From: Desulfitobacterium_A sp034927245
Lineage (GTDB): Bacteria > Bacillota > Desulfitobacteriia > Desulfitobacteriales > Desulfitobacteriaceae
Assembly (NCBI RefSeq): GCF_034927245.1
Contig: NZ_JAYFQK010000024.1
Coordinates: 60,042 to 124,041 of the forward strand
Direction of reading: 5' to 3'
DNA: 64,000 nt
Of this stretch, positions 49,409 through 58,039 are shown piece by piece. Every line of letters begins with the position of its first letter. Positions within the stretch are counted from its first letter, which is position 1. The translations under genes and the position numbers were made by a program. Below the pieces are notes generated by a model. That model saw only the letters and a program-made list of their open reading frames with translations. It searched no databases and was not told the origin of the DNA.

Positions 49409-50305
49409 ATGAAATTGTTTAAAAAGCAATGGAAACATCTCTTTATATGGGCTTTGGTTGCTCTGCTCACCGCCGGACTGGTATCCGGTTGTGGAACTAA
49501 CCCAACTCAACAAGAATCCCCATCTGCCGGGGCGAACAAAACGGTTAACATCGGTTATGTTAACTGGGCTGAAGATATAGCCGTCAGCAATCTTTGGAAA
49601 GTGATTCTTGAGGAACAAGGATACACGGTTAATCTCACGAGCCTTGACTTGGCACCCCTCTTTGTCGGATTAAACCAAGGGGATATCGATATCTTCGTGG
49701 ATGCTTGGCTTCCGGTTACTATCCAAGCCTACTGGGATAAATATAAAGATAATCTTGATGACTATGGAATCTGGTATGAGAGCGAAGCTAGGATCGGACT
49801 TGTCGTTCCGAAATACGTCGATATTAACTCCATCGAGGAATTGAACACGAACAAAGATAAATTCAAGGGTAAAATTATCGGGATCGATCCCGGTTCCGGA
49901 ATTATGAAAGCTTCAAACCGAGCGGCTCAAGAGTATGGTTTAGATTACGAAATCATTCAAAGTTCGGAAGCTGCCATGCTGACTTCTCTGGATAAAGCTT
50001 ACCGTAATCAAGAATGGATTGCCGTAACCGCTTGGAATCCTCACTGGATGTTTACAAAGTATGATCTCAAATATCTCGAAGATCCCAAAAAGGTTTATGG
50101 AGATGCGGAAAGGCTGCATACTCTGGCCAACAAGAAATTTACCCAGAATAATCCGGAAGTTGCCGATATGCTGAAATCCTTCAAACTCAGCGACCAACAA
50201 CTCGGCACTCTGGAAAGTCTTATCAATGAAGGGATGAAACCGGAGGAAGCCTCCAAGAAGTGGATTGCCGATAATCGTGAATTAGTGGATAGTTGGCTGA
50301 AATAA
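49409..50305 (+). CDS. opuAC: Glycine betaine-binding lipoprotein
   Basis: This is the substrate-binding subunit, 298 residues, lipid-anchored after a signal peptide ending in VSGC (Cys27). Trp/Tyr residues in NIGYVNWAEDIA, VDAWLP and VTAWNPHW correspond to the aromatic cage that holds trimethylammonium groups of betaines. The start ATG follows AAGGAGGACTGATT. Carnitine or other betaines could also be bound. A strong terminator closes the operon. Confidence 0.9.
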   Translation: MKLFKKQWKHLFIWALVALLTAGLVSGCGTNPTQQESPSAGANKTVNIGYVNWAEDIAVSNLWKVILEEQGYTVNLTSLDLAPLFVGLNQGDIDIFVDAWLPVTIQAYWDKYKDNLDDYGIWYESEARIGLVVPKYVDINSIEELNTNKDKFKGKIIGIDPGSGIMKASNRAAQEYGLDYEIIQSSEAAMLTSLDKAYRNQEWIAVTAWNPHWMFTKYDLKYLEDPKKVYGDAERLHTLANKKFTQNNPEVADMLKSFKLSDQQLGTLESLINEGMKPEEASKKWIADNRELVDSWLK

Positions 50306-50307
50306 GT

Positions 50308-50343
50308 AAAAGGGACTGGTTGCAAAATGCAACAGTCCCTTTT
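50308..50343 (+). terminator. Terminator of the opu operon
   Basis: AAAAGGGACTG (50308-50318) and CAGTCCCTTTT (50333-50343) pair, with a second stem section GTTGC/GCAAC. A T-run follows at once. The sequence closely resembles the hairpin at 23532-23558. Confidence 0.85.
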
Positions 50344-50390
50344 ACTTATGTGTTCTAGAGGTATAACAAATACACAAAAGACCCAATAGC

Positions 50391-50568
50391 GTAGCTTTAC
50401 GCACAGGAGTGCACGATTTTGCGGAGGGGCGTTAGAGCACACGATGCTTACGTGGGTAGCGGAGCCAGTGGTTCACATCAGGTATTTCCCAGAGGTTTGG
50501 CGTAGCTCTCATGGAAGCAAGTGTGCAAGCCCCGGAGCACCTGAGTAAACGGATGTGCGAAAAGCTAC
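50391..50568. mobile_element. MITE-like element with terminal inverted repeats
   Basis: GTAGCTTTACGCACA (50391-50405) and TGTGCGAAAAGCTAC (50554-50568) are inverted repeats that agree at 14 of 15 positions. Flanking GACCCAATA (50380-50388) and GACCCTATA (50571-50579) are direct repeats agreeing at 8 of 9. The 178-bp body is more GC-rich than the neighbouring DNA and has no credible gene. This is the layout of a non-autonomous transposable element in the gap between opuAC and the aminotransferase gene. Confidence 0.5.
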
Positions 50569-50593
50569 ACGACCCTATACATAAGTTGCGAGC

Positions 50594-51778
50594 TTACTTA
50601 ACCTCATCGATCAATGCCTTAAAGCCCGGCAATGATTTCTTAATCGTTTCGTAAGCAACACAATAGGCAATTCTCATATATCCGGGGCAGGAGAAGGCTG
50701 TTCCCGGTACAACAAGTATATTTTTCTTTTTAGCCAAATTACAAAATTCAATATCATCCTCGATCGGCGTTTTAACAAACAGGTAGAAAGCGCCTTCAGG
50801 TTTAATACATCCATAACCATACGTTGAGAGCTCATTATAAAGCAGCTCACGATTTCTGTTATATGTCTCTAAATCCACCTTCGCATCCAAACACTTCGCT
50901 ATAACCCGTTGGAATAAAGACGGAGCGTTAACAAAACCTAAGATACGCGTGGCAATATTTGCCGCTGCAATGATATCCTCGTGATCTGTAGCCTGATCAG
51001 GAATCACAAGATAACCTATTCTTTCTCCCGGCAGTGATAAGGATTTACTGAAAGAGTAACCGACGATGGTATTATCATAGTATTTTGTGAGGTAGGGGAC
51101 TTCTGCCTGTTCATATGCGAGTTCGCGATAGGGTTCATCAGAAATAATGTAAATCTCTGTTCCAAATTCCTTCTGCTTTTCCCTAAGTATTTCTGAGAGC
51201 TTGGTAATCGTTTCTTCCGAATAAATAACCCCGGTTGGATTATTGGGTGAATTAATAATGACTGCCTTCGTTTTAGGCGTGATTTTCGCTTTAAATTCCG
51301 CCAGATTGGGCTGAAAGTCAACAATATTAGGCGCTACAACAATGAGTTTACCCTCATAATTTTTAACATAGCTTCTGTATTCTCCAAAAAAGGGAGCGAA
51401 AACAATAACCTCATCCTGGGGGTTTAACAGCGTTTTAAAAATGACATTTAAGCCGCCTGCCGCCCCGACAGTCATCACAATATTATTGTGAGTAAAATCA
51501 GTCCCGAATTTATTGTTAATTGACGCGGCAATTGCCGTCCTTACATCTTCATATCCGGAGTTATTCATATATCCATGAATACTGATTGCGTTTTCCTGAT
51601 TAACAATCTCTATTATTGCCTTTCTTACTTCTTCAGGAGGTTCAACACTGGGGTTTCCCAGACTGAAGTCGTAGACATTTTCGGCCCCGTATATTTTTGC
51701 CAGTCGTTTCCCTTCCTCAAACATAGCCCGAATAATTGAACTGTTCTTGACCTGCTCTTGCATATTTGTCGAAATCAT
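50594..51778 (-). CDS. PLP-dependent aminotransferase, class I/II
   Basis: This is a fold-type I aminotransferase of 394 residues. Blocks: FSLGNPSVEPP, NSPNNPTG, ISDEPYRELAY with the Asp that contacts the pyridine nitrogen, and YSFSKSLSLPGERIGY with the Schiff-base Lys. The C-terminal MRIAYCVAYETI holds the carboxylate-binding Arg. The amino-acid substrate cannot be assigned; aspartate/aromatic-like. It is the second gene of a pair, 15 nt after degV. Confidence 0.85.
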   Translation of the reverse strand: MISTNMQEQVKNSSIIRAMFEEGKRLAKIYGAENVYDFSLGNPSVEPPEEVRKAIIEIVNQENAISIHGYMNNSGYEDVRTAIAASINNKFGTDFTHNNIVMTVGAAGGLNVIFKTLLNPQDEVIVFAPFFGEYRSYVKNYEGKLIVVAPNIVDFQPNLAEFKAKITPKTKAVIINSPNNPTGVIYSEETITKLSEILREKQKEFGTEIYIISDEPYRELAYEQAEVPYLTKYYDNTIVGYSFSKSLSLPGERIGYLVIPDQATDHEDIIAAANIATRILGFVNAPSLFQRVIAKCLDAKVDLETYNRNRELLYNELSTYGYGCIKPEGAFYLFVKTPIEDDIEFCNLAKKKNILVVPGTAFSCPGYMRIAYCVAYETIKKSLPGFKALIDEVK

Positions 51779-51793
51779 CTGTTTTCCTGCCTT

Positions 51794-52651
51794 TCATCGC
51801 ATATCTTGTTGTGTATAATAAGCAATTCCGAGTGCTCCGGGACCAACATGAAGTCCGATAACAGGACCTATATCCATAATGTCAATATTGACTTTAAGCT
51901 TTTCTTTAATCGCCTCTGCCAGTTCCTTCGCTTCATGCTTACAATTAATATGGTGAACAACAATCTCACCCAAACCGTGCTGGGTAATGTCTTTCACAGC
52001 CTCATCCACCATCGTACGCAAAGCGAGTCCTTTTGTCCTCACCTTCATTAAAACAGAAGTTTTTCCATCTTCTACCGTCAATATCGGAATAATTTTAAAT
52101 AGATTGCCCAGCAAGGCGCCCGCTCCGCCGATTCGTCCGCCCTTTTTAAGGTAATTCAAATTAGCAGGTATAAATAAGAATCGACTTCTTTTTATATTCT
52201 GAAGTGCCGAATTCATGACCTGCTCCAAATTCATTCCCTCTTTTGCAGCTCTGGCCGCTTGAATGACCGAAAAGCCAAGCTGCATACAGTTGGATCTGGA
52301 ATCAATAATTGCGATCTTTGCATTCTCGTATTTTTCCAATAACATCTTCTTAACAAGTTGAGCCGTTGCAAAAGTTCCGCTCATTTCCGAGGACAAAAAA
52401 ATACAACAAAGATGAATCCCCTTTTCGACCATGCTTCGCATTTCATTTTCCAAATCCCCGACAGAAGGTTGTGAAGAAGTCGGAATTCCCTTTTGAGACA
52501 TCATTTCATAGAAGGTTTCGTTATCAATCTCCGTTTCTTTGAAACTTTCATTTCCAAAGGATAAACCTAAGGGTACGACTCTAATATCCAGCTCTTTTCG
52601 TATCTCCTCATTTATATAGCTTGTACTGTCTGTTAAAATTCGAATACTCAT
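51794..52651 (-). CDS. DegV family fatty-acid-binding protein
   Basis: This is a 285-residue soluble protein of the DegV (FakB) family, which binds one fatty acid between its two domains. Blocks: ILTDSTSYINEE, KGIPTSSQPSVGD, CIFLSSEMSGTFATA, IIDSRSNCMQLGF, NYLKKGGRIGGAGALLGNLFKI and the C-terminal GPVIGLHVGPGALGI. FakB proteins present fatty acids to FakA kinase; the kinase gene is not in the window. It starts after GAGGAGAGGAAAATAA and is cotranscribed with the aminotransferase gene, without an evident metabolic link. Confidence 0.88.
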   Translation of the reverse strand: MSIRILTDSTSYINEEIRKELDIRVVPLGLSFGNESFKETEIDNETFYEMMSQKGIPTSSQPSVGDLENEMRSMVEKGIHLCCIFLSSEMSGTFATAQLVKKMLLEKYENAKIAIIDSRSNCMQLGFSVIQAARAAKEGMNLEQVMNSALQNIKRSRFLFIPANLNYLKKGGRIGGAGALLGNLFKIIPILTVEDGKTSVLMKVRTKGLALRTMVDEAVKDITQHGLGEIVVHHINCKHEAKELAEAIKEKLKVNIDIMDIGPVIGLHVGPGALGIAYYTQQDMR

Positions 52652-52798
52652 TTATTTTCCTCTCCTCATGCCTCTCGGCAATGATCGATTACAATAGCCA
52701 TGAGAATAGTATATAAACAAATATTGCAATAAGCAAGGTTGAAGAGGCGTCCGCGGTTCAAACACACCCCAGATTCAAGGTGTTTTTTAGAGAAATGT

Positions 52799-52833
52799 AA
52801 AAAGGGCCCGTAAAACTTTTGTGAGCCCTTTTT
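52799..52833. terminator. Terminator between degV and the flavin-acceptor-like lipoprotein gene
   Basis: AAAAAGGGC (52799-52807) pairs with GCCCTTTTT (52825-52833), with a partly paired interior. T-runs follow on both strands. It ends the minus-strand lipoprotein gene, 34 bp past its stop. Confidence 0.85.
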
Positions 52834-52866
52834 GAGTTTAACTTTTATCCATTTGATCCAAGAAGA

Positions 52867-53607
52867 TTATTTAACAGGCACTGTTACTTCTGCTTTATTT
52901 TGATAAGCTTTCTTCAGTGCCCCAATGTAATCACCATGCCCGTCTTTAAGACTTATTGTTGAACCGGAAGTAACATCAGATTCTAATGCTTTTTTCTCAT
53001 CAGCCGTAAGCTTAGCATATTTCGCAACATCCTCAGGCTTGCTTGATTTTTCGGTTAATGGGCGTCCATTAAGATCGGACGTATATTTAGCAAACCATTG
53101 CTCAATTTCAGCTACCGTTTTACCTTTCATGAATTTCTGGTAATTATTGATCTGTTCGGACCAATTTAGGCCATAGTTTTTATCACCCCGTTCACGCTTT
53201 GATTTCCAATTTTCAAGCTCCTTAATTGCCGTTTCATTTGTATTTGCTGCTGCCGTTAAATAGGCCGCTTGACCGGGCCAGCCGGAAAATTTAGGTACAC
53301 CGACATGCTCTGTATCATTCGGTGACATGACCTCCAGAGCATCAAAATAAATATCAATGATTTTCCCGTCTTGATCGAATAAGGCACTCGCAGTCACATA
53401 GTTAATGCTAAACAGCTCTCCGGGTCCAACCCGGAAATTAGCAGTCTGACCTACCCCTTTGTAAATCTTGACTTCTGAAACTTTTTGAGACGCTGCCGCA
53501 GGTGTTTGTGTCCCCGGGGCCTGATCCGTCTTAGATGCGCCACACCCCCCTATGAGCAATGCCGTTGTTAAAACCAGTACCGTAGTAATCGCCTTTACTT
53601 TTTTCAT
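52867..53607 (-). CDS. FMN-acceptor-like lipoprotein
   Basis: This is an exported lipoprotein of 246 residues (signal ending LIGGC, Cys22). The C-terminal part has DVTSGSTIS with Thr217, similar to the D-x-x-S/T-G-A-T-x-S/T motif where ApbE attaches FMN through a phosphoester; Ala is Ser here. The middle is a paired beta/helix region (about 50-200) like FMN-binding/PplA-type domains. A related, shorter protein is encoded at 60559-61131. ApbE and membrane partners are encoded just upstream on the same strand, so it may be a flavinylated extracytosolic electron carrier (inference). A terminator follows; another separates it from the EcfT-like gene. Confidence 0.78.
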   Translation of the reverse strand: MKKVKAITTVLVLTTALLIGGCGASKTDQAPGTQTPAAASQKVSEVKIYKGVGQTANFRVGPGELFSINYVTASALFDQDGKIIDIYFDALEVMSPNDTEHVGVPKFSGWPGQAAYLTAAANTNETAIKELENWKSKRERGDKNYGLNWSEQINNYQKFMKGKTVAEIEQWFAKYTSDLNGRPLTEKSSKPEDVAKYAKLTADEKKALESDVTSGSTISLKDGHGDYIGALKKAYQNKAEVTVPVK

Positions 53608-53686
53608 AATTAACCCTCCCTTATTTGCACTTTATTCAAATATATTAAGTTAATGTTCAAATAAGCACTTATTATAAACATAAAAA

Positions 53687-53726
53687 AGCTCATGATGTGC
53701 CAACATCCAAGGCATCACCATGAGCT
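53687..53726 (-). terminator. Terminator of the ApbE cluster
   Basis: AGCTCATG (53687-53694) pairs with CATGAGCT (53719-53726), extended inward by TGCC/GGCA. On the minus strand TTTTTTATG follows, giving a good T-tract. Confidence 0.9.
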
Positions 53727-53744
53727 ATCCCATTCAATAGGACC

Positions 53745-54482
53745 CTATACCCAATGTCCCTTTTCTACCAACCATACCAAAGAGGTGAGAACCATAAAGC
53801 TCAGTACCACAAGTCCATCCCTTTTAGTGATATTAAAGCTGTAATAAAATAACTCTTCGGGATTAACTTTTTCAACAAAGCTTTCAATCTTATCTAATTT
53901 TCCAAACGAATCAACGATCAAAGAAACAATAATCTGTGAAATTCCTTTGAGATTTATTTTAAACCTTTTTCCCTTTTCCCCCATAGCTGTACGCATACTG
54001 TCTCCCAGGCTCTTCTTGACTTCTGTTCCCATTGACTTAAGCTCAATCACAACACACATGACAACTTTCAAATAATCTTCAATGGGAACCCCAAACGATT
54101 TTAAGGGAGTCAGAAGTTGATCCAGCATACCAATAACCGTTTCTATCGGAGTGGTATGAAAATAAAGGATACTTACATACCAAATGATAAATAAGCGATA
54201 TAATCTTAAGAAGCTTTCATAAAACCCCTGCTGATTTGCAAACATCATATTATTTGAAAATGTATAGACAAGGGTATTGATTAAAAATCCAAAAAGATAA
54301 GGAATCAGCACGATTATCCCATATGAACCAGCACTTATAAGCAGCGTCTTGGGTTTAATTTTCGAGACTAGCGTAATAATGACTAACGCTGCAGACAATA
54401 TGACTATACTTATCCAATTGTGAACCCAAAAGGGAAGAATTGTTAATAGTATAGCAAGGATAAACTTTATTAGTCCATCCAT
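53745..54482 (-). CDS. Energy-coupling factor T-component-like membrane protein
   Basis: This is a membrane protein of 245 residues with about five spans. A cytoplasmic loop (about 130-185: TVIGMLDQLLTPLKSFGVP...SMRTAMGEKGKRF) corresponds to the coupling helices of EcfT/CbiQ proteins that hold the ATPases. No ATPase gene is next to it. The ATG at 54482 is chosen because GAGGTG lies 6 nt upstream; a longer frame would overlap the previous gene. It is the last gene of the ApbE cluster and probably works with the Gx/EetB-like protein before it. Confidence 0.75.
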   Translation of the reverse strand: MDGLIKFILAILLTILPFWVHNWISIVILSAALVIITLVSKIKPKTLLISAGSYGIIVLIPYLFGFLINTLVYTFSNNMMFANQQGFYESFLRLYRLFIIWYVSILYFHTTPIETVIGMLDQLLTPLKSFGVPIEDYLKVVMCVVIELKSMGTEVKKSLGDSMRTAMGEKGKRFKINLKGISQIIVSLIVDSFGKLDKIESFVEKVNPEELFYYSFNITKRDGLVVLSFMVLTSLVWLVEKGHWV

Positions 54483-54492
54483 ATCCGACACC

Positions 54493-55023
54493 TCAACAAT
54501 GGGGAGGTATTTCATCCTTAAATACCTCTTTTTTCTGAATCTCGTTGATAGCCATTTCGCCGATGCTGCCGGTAATTAAGCCTGTAACGACAGCGGCAAT
54601 TAAAAGAACAGGAAGATAATACAGAACAACAACTTGCCCCAATATTAGCAATGCCACGCAGATTTGAGTCGTATTATGGGTAATAGCTCCCGCAACACTT
54701 ATCCCTTTTATGCTCAAAAACCTTGACAACTTTTTATATAGCAGAAGCATAACGATAGCACTCAAAATGCCGCCGCTTAAACTAAAGGCAAGCATCATCA
54801 CGCCCCTCGTCAAAATCGCTACCACAAAACTGCGTACGATTACGATAAAAAGAACATCTTTCCAGCTTAAAAAGACAATAGCAATCATTGTAATAATATT
54901 TCCAAGTCCCAGCTTTATGCCCGGCACAGGAATGGGAATCGGGATAAATGATTCCAGGAATGAGATCAAAATTGCGTTTGTCACGAGAATAATAATTAAT
55001 GCATACCTTTTATTTTTATTCAT
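54493..55023 (-). CDS. Gx transporter family membrane protein (heptaprenyl-PP synthase component I / EetB-like)
   Basis: This is a 176-residue membrane protein with about five or six spans, resembling S-components of ECF transporters. Blocks: FLESFIPIPIPVPGIKLGLGNIITMIA and FSLSGGILSAIVMLLLYKKLSRFLSIKGISVAGAITHN are typical of the Gx/HepT-like family (PF07456). In Listeria a related protein (EetB) is part of a flavin-based electron-transfer locus. Here it lies 10 nt upstream of the EcfT-like gene and 14 nt downstream of apbE, matching such loci. It may take up a precursor for flavin or quinone use; this is inference. Confidence 0.8.
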   Translation of the reverse strand: MNKNKRYALIIILVTNAILISFLESFIPIPIPVPGIKLGLGNIITMIAIVFLSWKDVLFIVIVRSFVVAILTRGVMMLAFSLSGGILSAIVMLLLYKKLSRFLSIKGISVAGAITHNTTQICVALLILGQVVVLYYLPVLLIAAVVTGLITGSIGEMAINEIQKKEVFKDEIPPHC

Positions 55024-55037
55024 AAAAAATCCTCGTT

Positions 55038-56129
55038 TTATTTAATATATTGAAAAGTGTTGCTTTCATCGTGGAATTTAAAATTATCTTTCAGTCCCTC
55101 AGTGACGTAGATTTTTTTATCCCTGGTAACAAAGACAGCCTCAATTCCTTCCTGTTTCTGAATCAATTCCCTTCCTTTTTCTAAGCCTAAGATATATATT
55201 GCCGTATCTAAAGCATCAGCTACAAAAGAAGAATCCGTAATTAGGGTAACGCTCATTAAATCGGAATCAGCAGGATATCCTGTATGAGCATCAATAATGT
55301 GGTGATATCGTTTGCCGTCTTTTTCAAAGTAACGTTGGTCATCCCCAGCCGTAACTACTGCTTTATCAGTAACGGTAACGGTCCCCAGAATGGGTTGGCC
55401 GCCGGTCGGGTTCGTATCTGGGCGAGGGTTTCGTATGCCTACTGTCCAAGGGCTTCCGTCAGGCTTATTGCCAAGTGTAACAACATTCCCGCCGAGATTG
55501 ATAAAAGCGGATTTAATACCGTTCTTCTTATAAATGTCTCTCGCTGCATCACCTGCATAGCCCTTGGCAATCCCCCCCAGGTCAACCATTTGACCTGTTC
55601 TTTTTAAAAATGCTGAAGTTTCATTGACTTCCAAGTCCTTATAATTAACAAGCGGAAGCAAAGCTTGCAATTCCTCCGGTGCGGGAATCCGTTCTTGGTC
55701 GGTTCCTATGCCCCAGCTCTTGACTACCGGACCTACCGTAACATCAAAAGCCCCATCACTTAACTCTGAAACTTTCTGAGCTTCCTTCAATATTTCTATT
55801 GTTTCAGGACTTAGTTCAACCCTTCCTTTTCCTGCATTTTCATTAAGTTTATAAATATCCCCTTCCGGAGCATTAAAAGTTAAAAGCACTTCCAAATCCG
55901 TTATTTTATCCATTGCCTCACTCATTGCAGCTTGCCCATTCGGACCATAGACCTTTTGGGAAATGACCGTTCCCATTGCAAAACCATCCGCTGTAAACGC
56001 CTCATTTTGGTCTGCCTTAGGGTTCGCGTTTGTATTGGCACTGCATGCGGTTACTAGTCCGGATGCCATAATCATCAGCAGGATTGAAGCTAACCTTTTC
56101 ATGGTATGCTTTTTAAAATTCAGCAGCAA
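55038..56129 (-). CDS. apbE: FAD:protein FMN transferase ApbE
   Basis: This enzyme transfers FMN from FAD to Ser/Thr of exported proteins. A lipoprotein signal ends in LVTAC. The ApbE blocks are present: FDVTVGPVVKSWG, DLGGIAKGYAGDAARDIYKKNGIKSAFINLGGN type region, AHTGYP and a DALDTAIYILG near the end with the Mg-binding Asp/Thr residues. The TTG at 56129 is chosen because AAAGGGG precedes it; an ATG at 56102 gives the plain signal peptide, and a longer frame reaches 56186. It overlaps or abuts the NusG-II gene. Targets probably include the lipoproteins at 52867 and 60559. Confidence 0.92.
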   Translation of the reverse strand: MLLNFKKHTMKRLASILLMIMASGLVTACSANTNANPKADQNEAFTADGFAMGTVISQKVYGPNGQAAMSEAMDKITDLEVLLTFNAPEGDIYKLNENAGKGRVELSPETIEILKEAQKVSELSDGAFDVTVGPVVKSWGIGTDQERIPAPEELQALLPLVNYKDLEVNETSAFLKRTGQMVDLGGIAKGYAGDAARDIYKKNGIKSAFINLGGNVVTLGNKPDGSPWTVGIRNPRPDTNPTGGQPILGTVTVTDKAVVTAGDDQRYFEKDGKRYHHIIDAHTGYPADSDLMSVTLITDSSFVADALDTAIYILGLEKGRELIQKQEGIEAVFVTRDKKIYVTEGLKDNFKFHDESNTFQYIK

Positions 56130-56175
56130 AGTACGACCCCTTTCTGTTACCCAGTCTTGATTTCCCGATTGCTCA

Positions 56176-56580
56176 TTAAATAACAATGTCTATCCCATCT
56201 TCTTTTTCATTATCCTTTTCTTTTTCACTTCCTTTAATCGTAATTATGATCTGATTAGGCATACAAACTATGGATTGATACGTTTGACTGATCCATCCGG
56301 TGTTTGAACAAATGGAATTTGGGCATAGGTCTTTGCTCATTTCAAGCAGTCTCACGCGCCCATCTTTAGACTCTATATAGGCCGTATTGCCGTTAAAGTT
56401 AAAATCATATGTTTTAATTTCACTCGAATAATTCAAAGGTATTTCCCTAACCACCTTATTGTTAACTTGAATAACAATAGTGCTATTATGGCTATTGGAT
56501 CTTGAAACCGTCATTATTCCCAGGGAGGCTATGCTCAATAATAATATAATCCCAATAATTACTTTTTCTATTTTTTTCAT
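56176..56580 (-). CDS. NusG domain II-containing membrane-anchored protein
   Basis: This is a 134-residue protein with one N-terminal membrane span (about 5-25) and an extracytoplasmic NusG-II domain. The domain has a conserved Cys group, CPNSICSNTGWISQTYQSIVC, and the closing strand MPNQIIITIKG, then an acidic Lys/Glu/Asp tail. The family is often encoded with ApbE and Gx proteins in flavin-linked loci. The ATG at 56580 is preferred (AGAGG upstream); the frame is open slightly further. The function is unknown. It is the first gene of the cluster. Confidence 0.85.
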   Translation of the reverse strand: MKKIEKVIIGIILLLSIASLGIMTVSRSNSHNSTIVIQVNNKVVREIPLNYSSEIKTYDFNFNGNTAYIESKDGRVRLLEMSKDLCPNSICSNTGWISQTYQSIVCMPNQIIITIKGSEKEKDNEKEDGIDIVI

Positions 56581-56716
56581 TATAACCTCTTCACCACTTC
56601 TTTTCATTCCACTTGGCAATGCCCGCTAATTCAGAAATGCTTATTACATTATACCAAAAAATTCTATTAAGAAAGGCTTATCAAATTATTTCTCATATTT
56701 CTCTCTTTTACGACAT

Positions 56717-56765
56717 AAGAAAAAGGGGCTATCGCCAAAAACCTATGGTCGTTTGCGACAGTCCC
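56717..56765 (-). terminator. Terminator of isocitrate dehydrogenase gene
   Basis: On the minus strand GGGACTGTCGC (revcomp of 56755-56765) pairs with GCGATAGCCCC (revcomp of 56725-56735), with a wobble and a mismatch, followed by TTTTTCTTATG. It resembles the GGGACTGTTGC hairpins elsewhere in the window. Confidence 0.85.
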
Positions 56766-56783
56766 TCCGTTAATTCTCTTCGT

Positions 56784-57992
56784 TTAGCGTATCGTGTCCA
56801 GTGTCTTCTTAATTTCCAGGAGAAATCCTTCTGTATTCACAATTTTCTTGTTAGGAATATCGGCAATAAGCGCCAAATCTTTCGTCATAATACCTGCTTC
56901 GATGGTCTTTAATGAAGCTTCCTCTAATTGATTGGCAAACTCAACTAATTCATTTAGCCCATCCAGTTCTCCGCGTTTTCTCAGCGCACCTGTCCAGGCA
57001 AAAATTGTGGCCATCGAATTGGTTGAGGTTTCTTCACCCTTGAGGTGCTTATAATAGTGACGCGTCACGGTTCCATGCGCTGCCTCAAACTCATAATTTC
57101 CCTCAGGTGAAACTAACACAGATGTCATCATGGCTAAACTTCCGAAGGCAGTCGCCACCATATCTGACATAACATCACCATCGTAGTTTTTACACGCCCA
57201 AATGTATCCCCCTTCGGATCGTATCACGCGGGCAACGGCGTCATCAATTAAAGTATAGAAATACTCAATATTAGCCTGTTCAAATTTCTCTTTATATTCT
57301 TGATCGAAGATTTCCTGAAAAATATCCTTAAAGGTATGATCGTATATTTTAGAAATCGTATCTTTCGTGGAGAACCAGAGATCCTGCTTCACGTCAAGTG
57401 CATAATTGAAACAAGACCGTGCGAAGCTTTCAATAGAATGATCAAGATTGTGCATTCCCAAGAGGACACCTTTACCTTGAAAATCAAAAATGGTCTGACG
57501 CGTTTCTTCTCCTTTTTCATTGGTAAAAACAAGCTCGGCCTTACCCGGTTCACCCACTCTGTACTCAACATTTCTATAAATATCGCCATAAGCGTGACGG
57601 GCAACTATTATTGGTTTTTTCCATGTCGGAATCAAGGGTTGAATCCCTTTTACAATAATGGGGGCCCGAAAAACGGTTCCATCAAGGATCGCCCGTATTG
57701 TTCCATTTGGGCTTTTCCACATCTGCTTAAGATGGTACTCTTCCATCCGCTGAGCATTAGGCGTAATCGTTGCACATTTAACCGCTACTCCATATTTTTT
57801 AGTCGCCATTGAGGCATCCACTGTAATTTTGTCCTCAGTTTCATCTCGTTTCGGAAGTTCAAGATCATAGTACTCTGTTTTTAAATCGATATAAGGTTGA
57901 AGCAAGATTTCCTTAATGGATTTCCAGATGATTCTTGTCATTTCATCCCCATCCATCTCAACTAAGGGAACCTTCATTTGAATCTTATGCAT
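56784..57992 (-). CDS. icd: NADP-dependent isocitrate dehydrogenase (eukaryotic-like subfamily)
   Basis: This enzyme makes 2-oxoglutarate, CO2 and NADPH from isocitrate. The 402-residue protein is of the class II (eukaryote-like) type: MKVPLVEMDGDEMTR at the start, KSPNGTIRAILDGTVFR with the substrate-binding Ser/Arg, the metal-binding NYDGDVMSDMVA block and AAHGTVTRHYYKHLKGEETSTNSMATIFAW. The ATG at 57992 is preferred, because AAGGAGGAAAAA precedes it. NADP is predicted from the subfamily. It follows the thioredoxin gene by 47 bp on the same strand and has its own terminator. Confidence 0.94.
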   Translation of the reverse strand: MHKIQMKVPLVEMDGDEMTRIIWKSIKEILLQPYIDLKTEYYDLELPKRDETEDKITVDASMATKKYGVAVKCATITPNAQRMEEYHLKQMWKSPNGTIRAILDGTVFRAPIIVKGIQPLIPTWKKPIIVARHAYGDIYRNVEYRVGEPGKAELVFTNEKGEETRQTIFDFQGKGVLLGMHNLDHSIESFARSCFNYALDVKQDLWFSTKDTISKIYDHTFKDIFQEIFDQEYKEKFEQANIEYFYTLIDDAVARVIRSEGGYIWACKNYDGDVMSDMVATAFGSLAMMTSVLVSPEGNYEFEAAHGTVTRHYYKHLKGEETSTNSMATIFAWTGALRKRGELDGLNELVEFANQLEEASLKTIEAGIMTKDLALIADIPNKKIVNTEGFLLEIKKTLDTIR

Positions 57993-58039
57993 TTTTTCCT
58001 CCTTAACTTCTACTTCATTAATTACGAATTTTATTATAG

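Noticed and set aside
50391..50568. Small protein gene in the GC-rich gap
   Set aside because: No frame there has a start with ribosome site or a domain; inverted ends and flanking repeats fit a mobile element better.
57300..57812. 170-codon plus-strand open frame
   Set aside because: It is antisense to icd, whose protein sequence is unmistakable; no start signal is seen.
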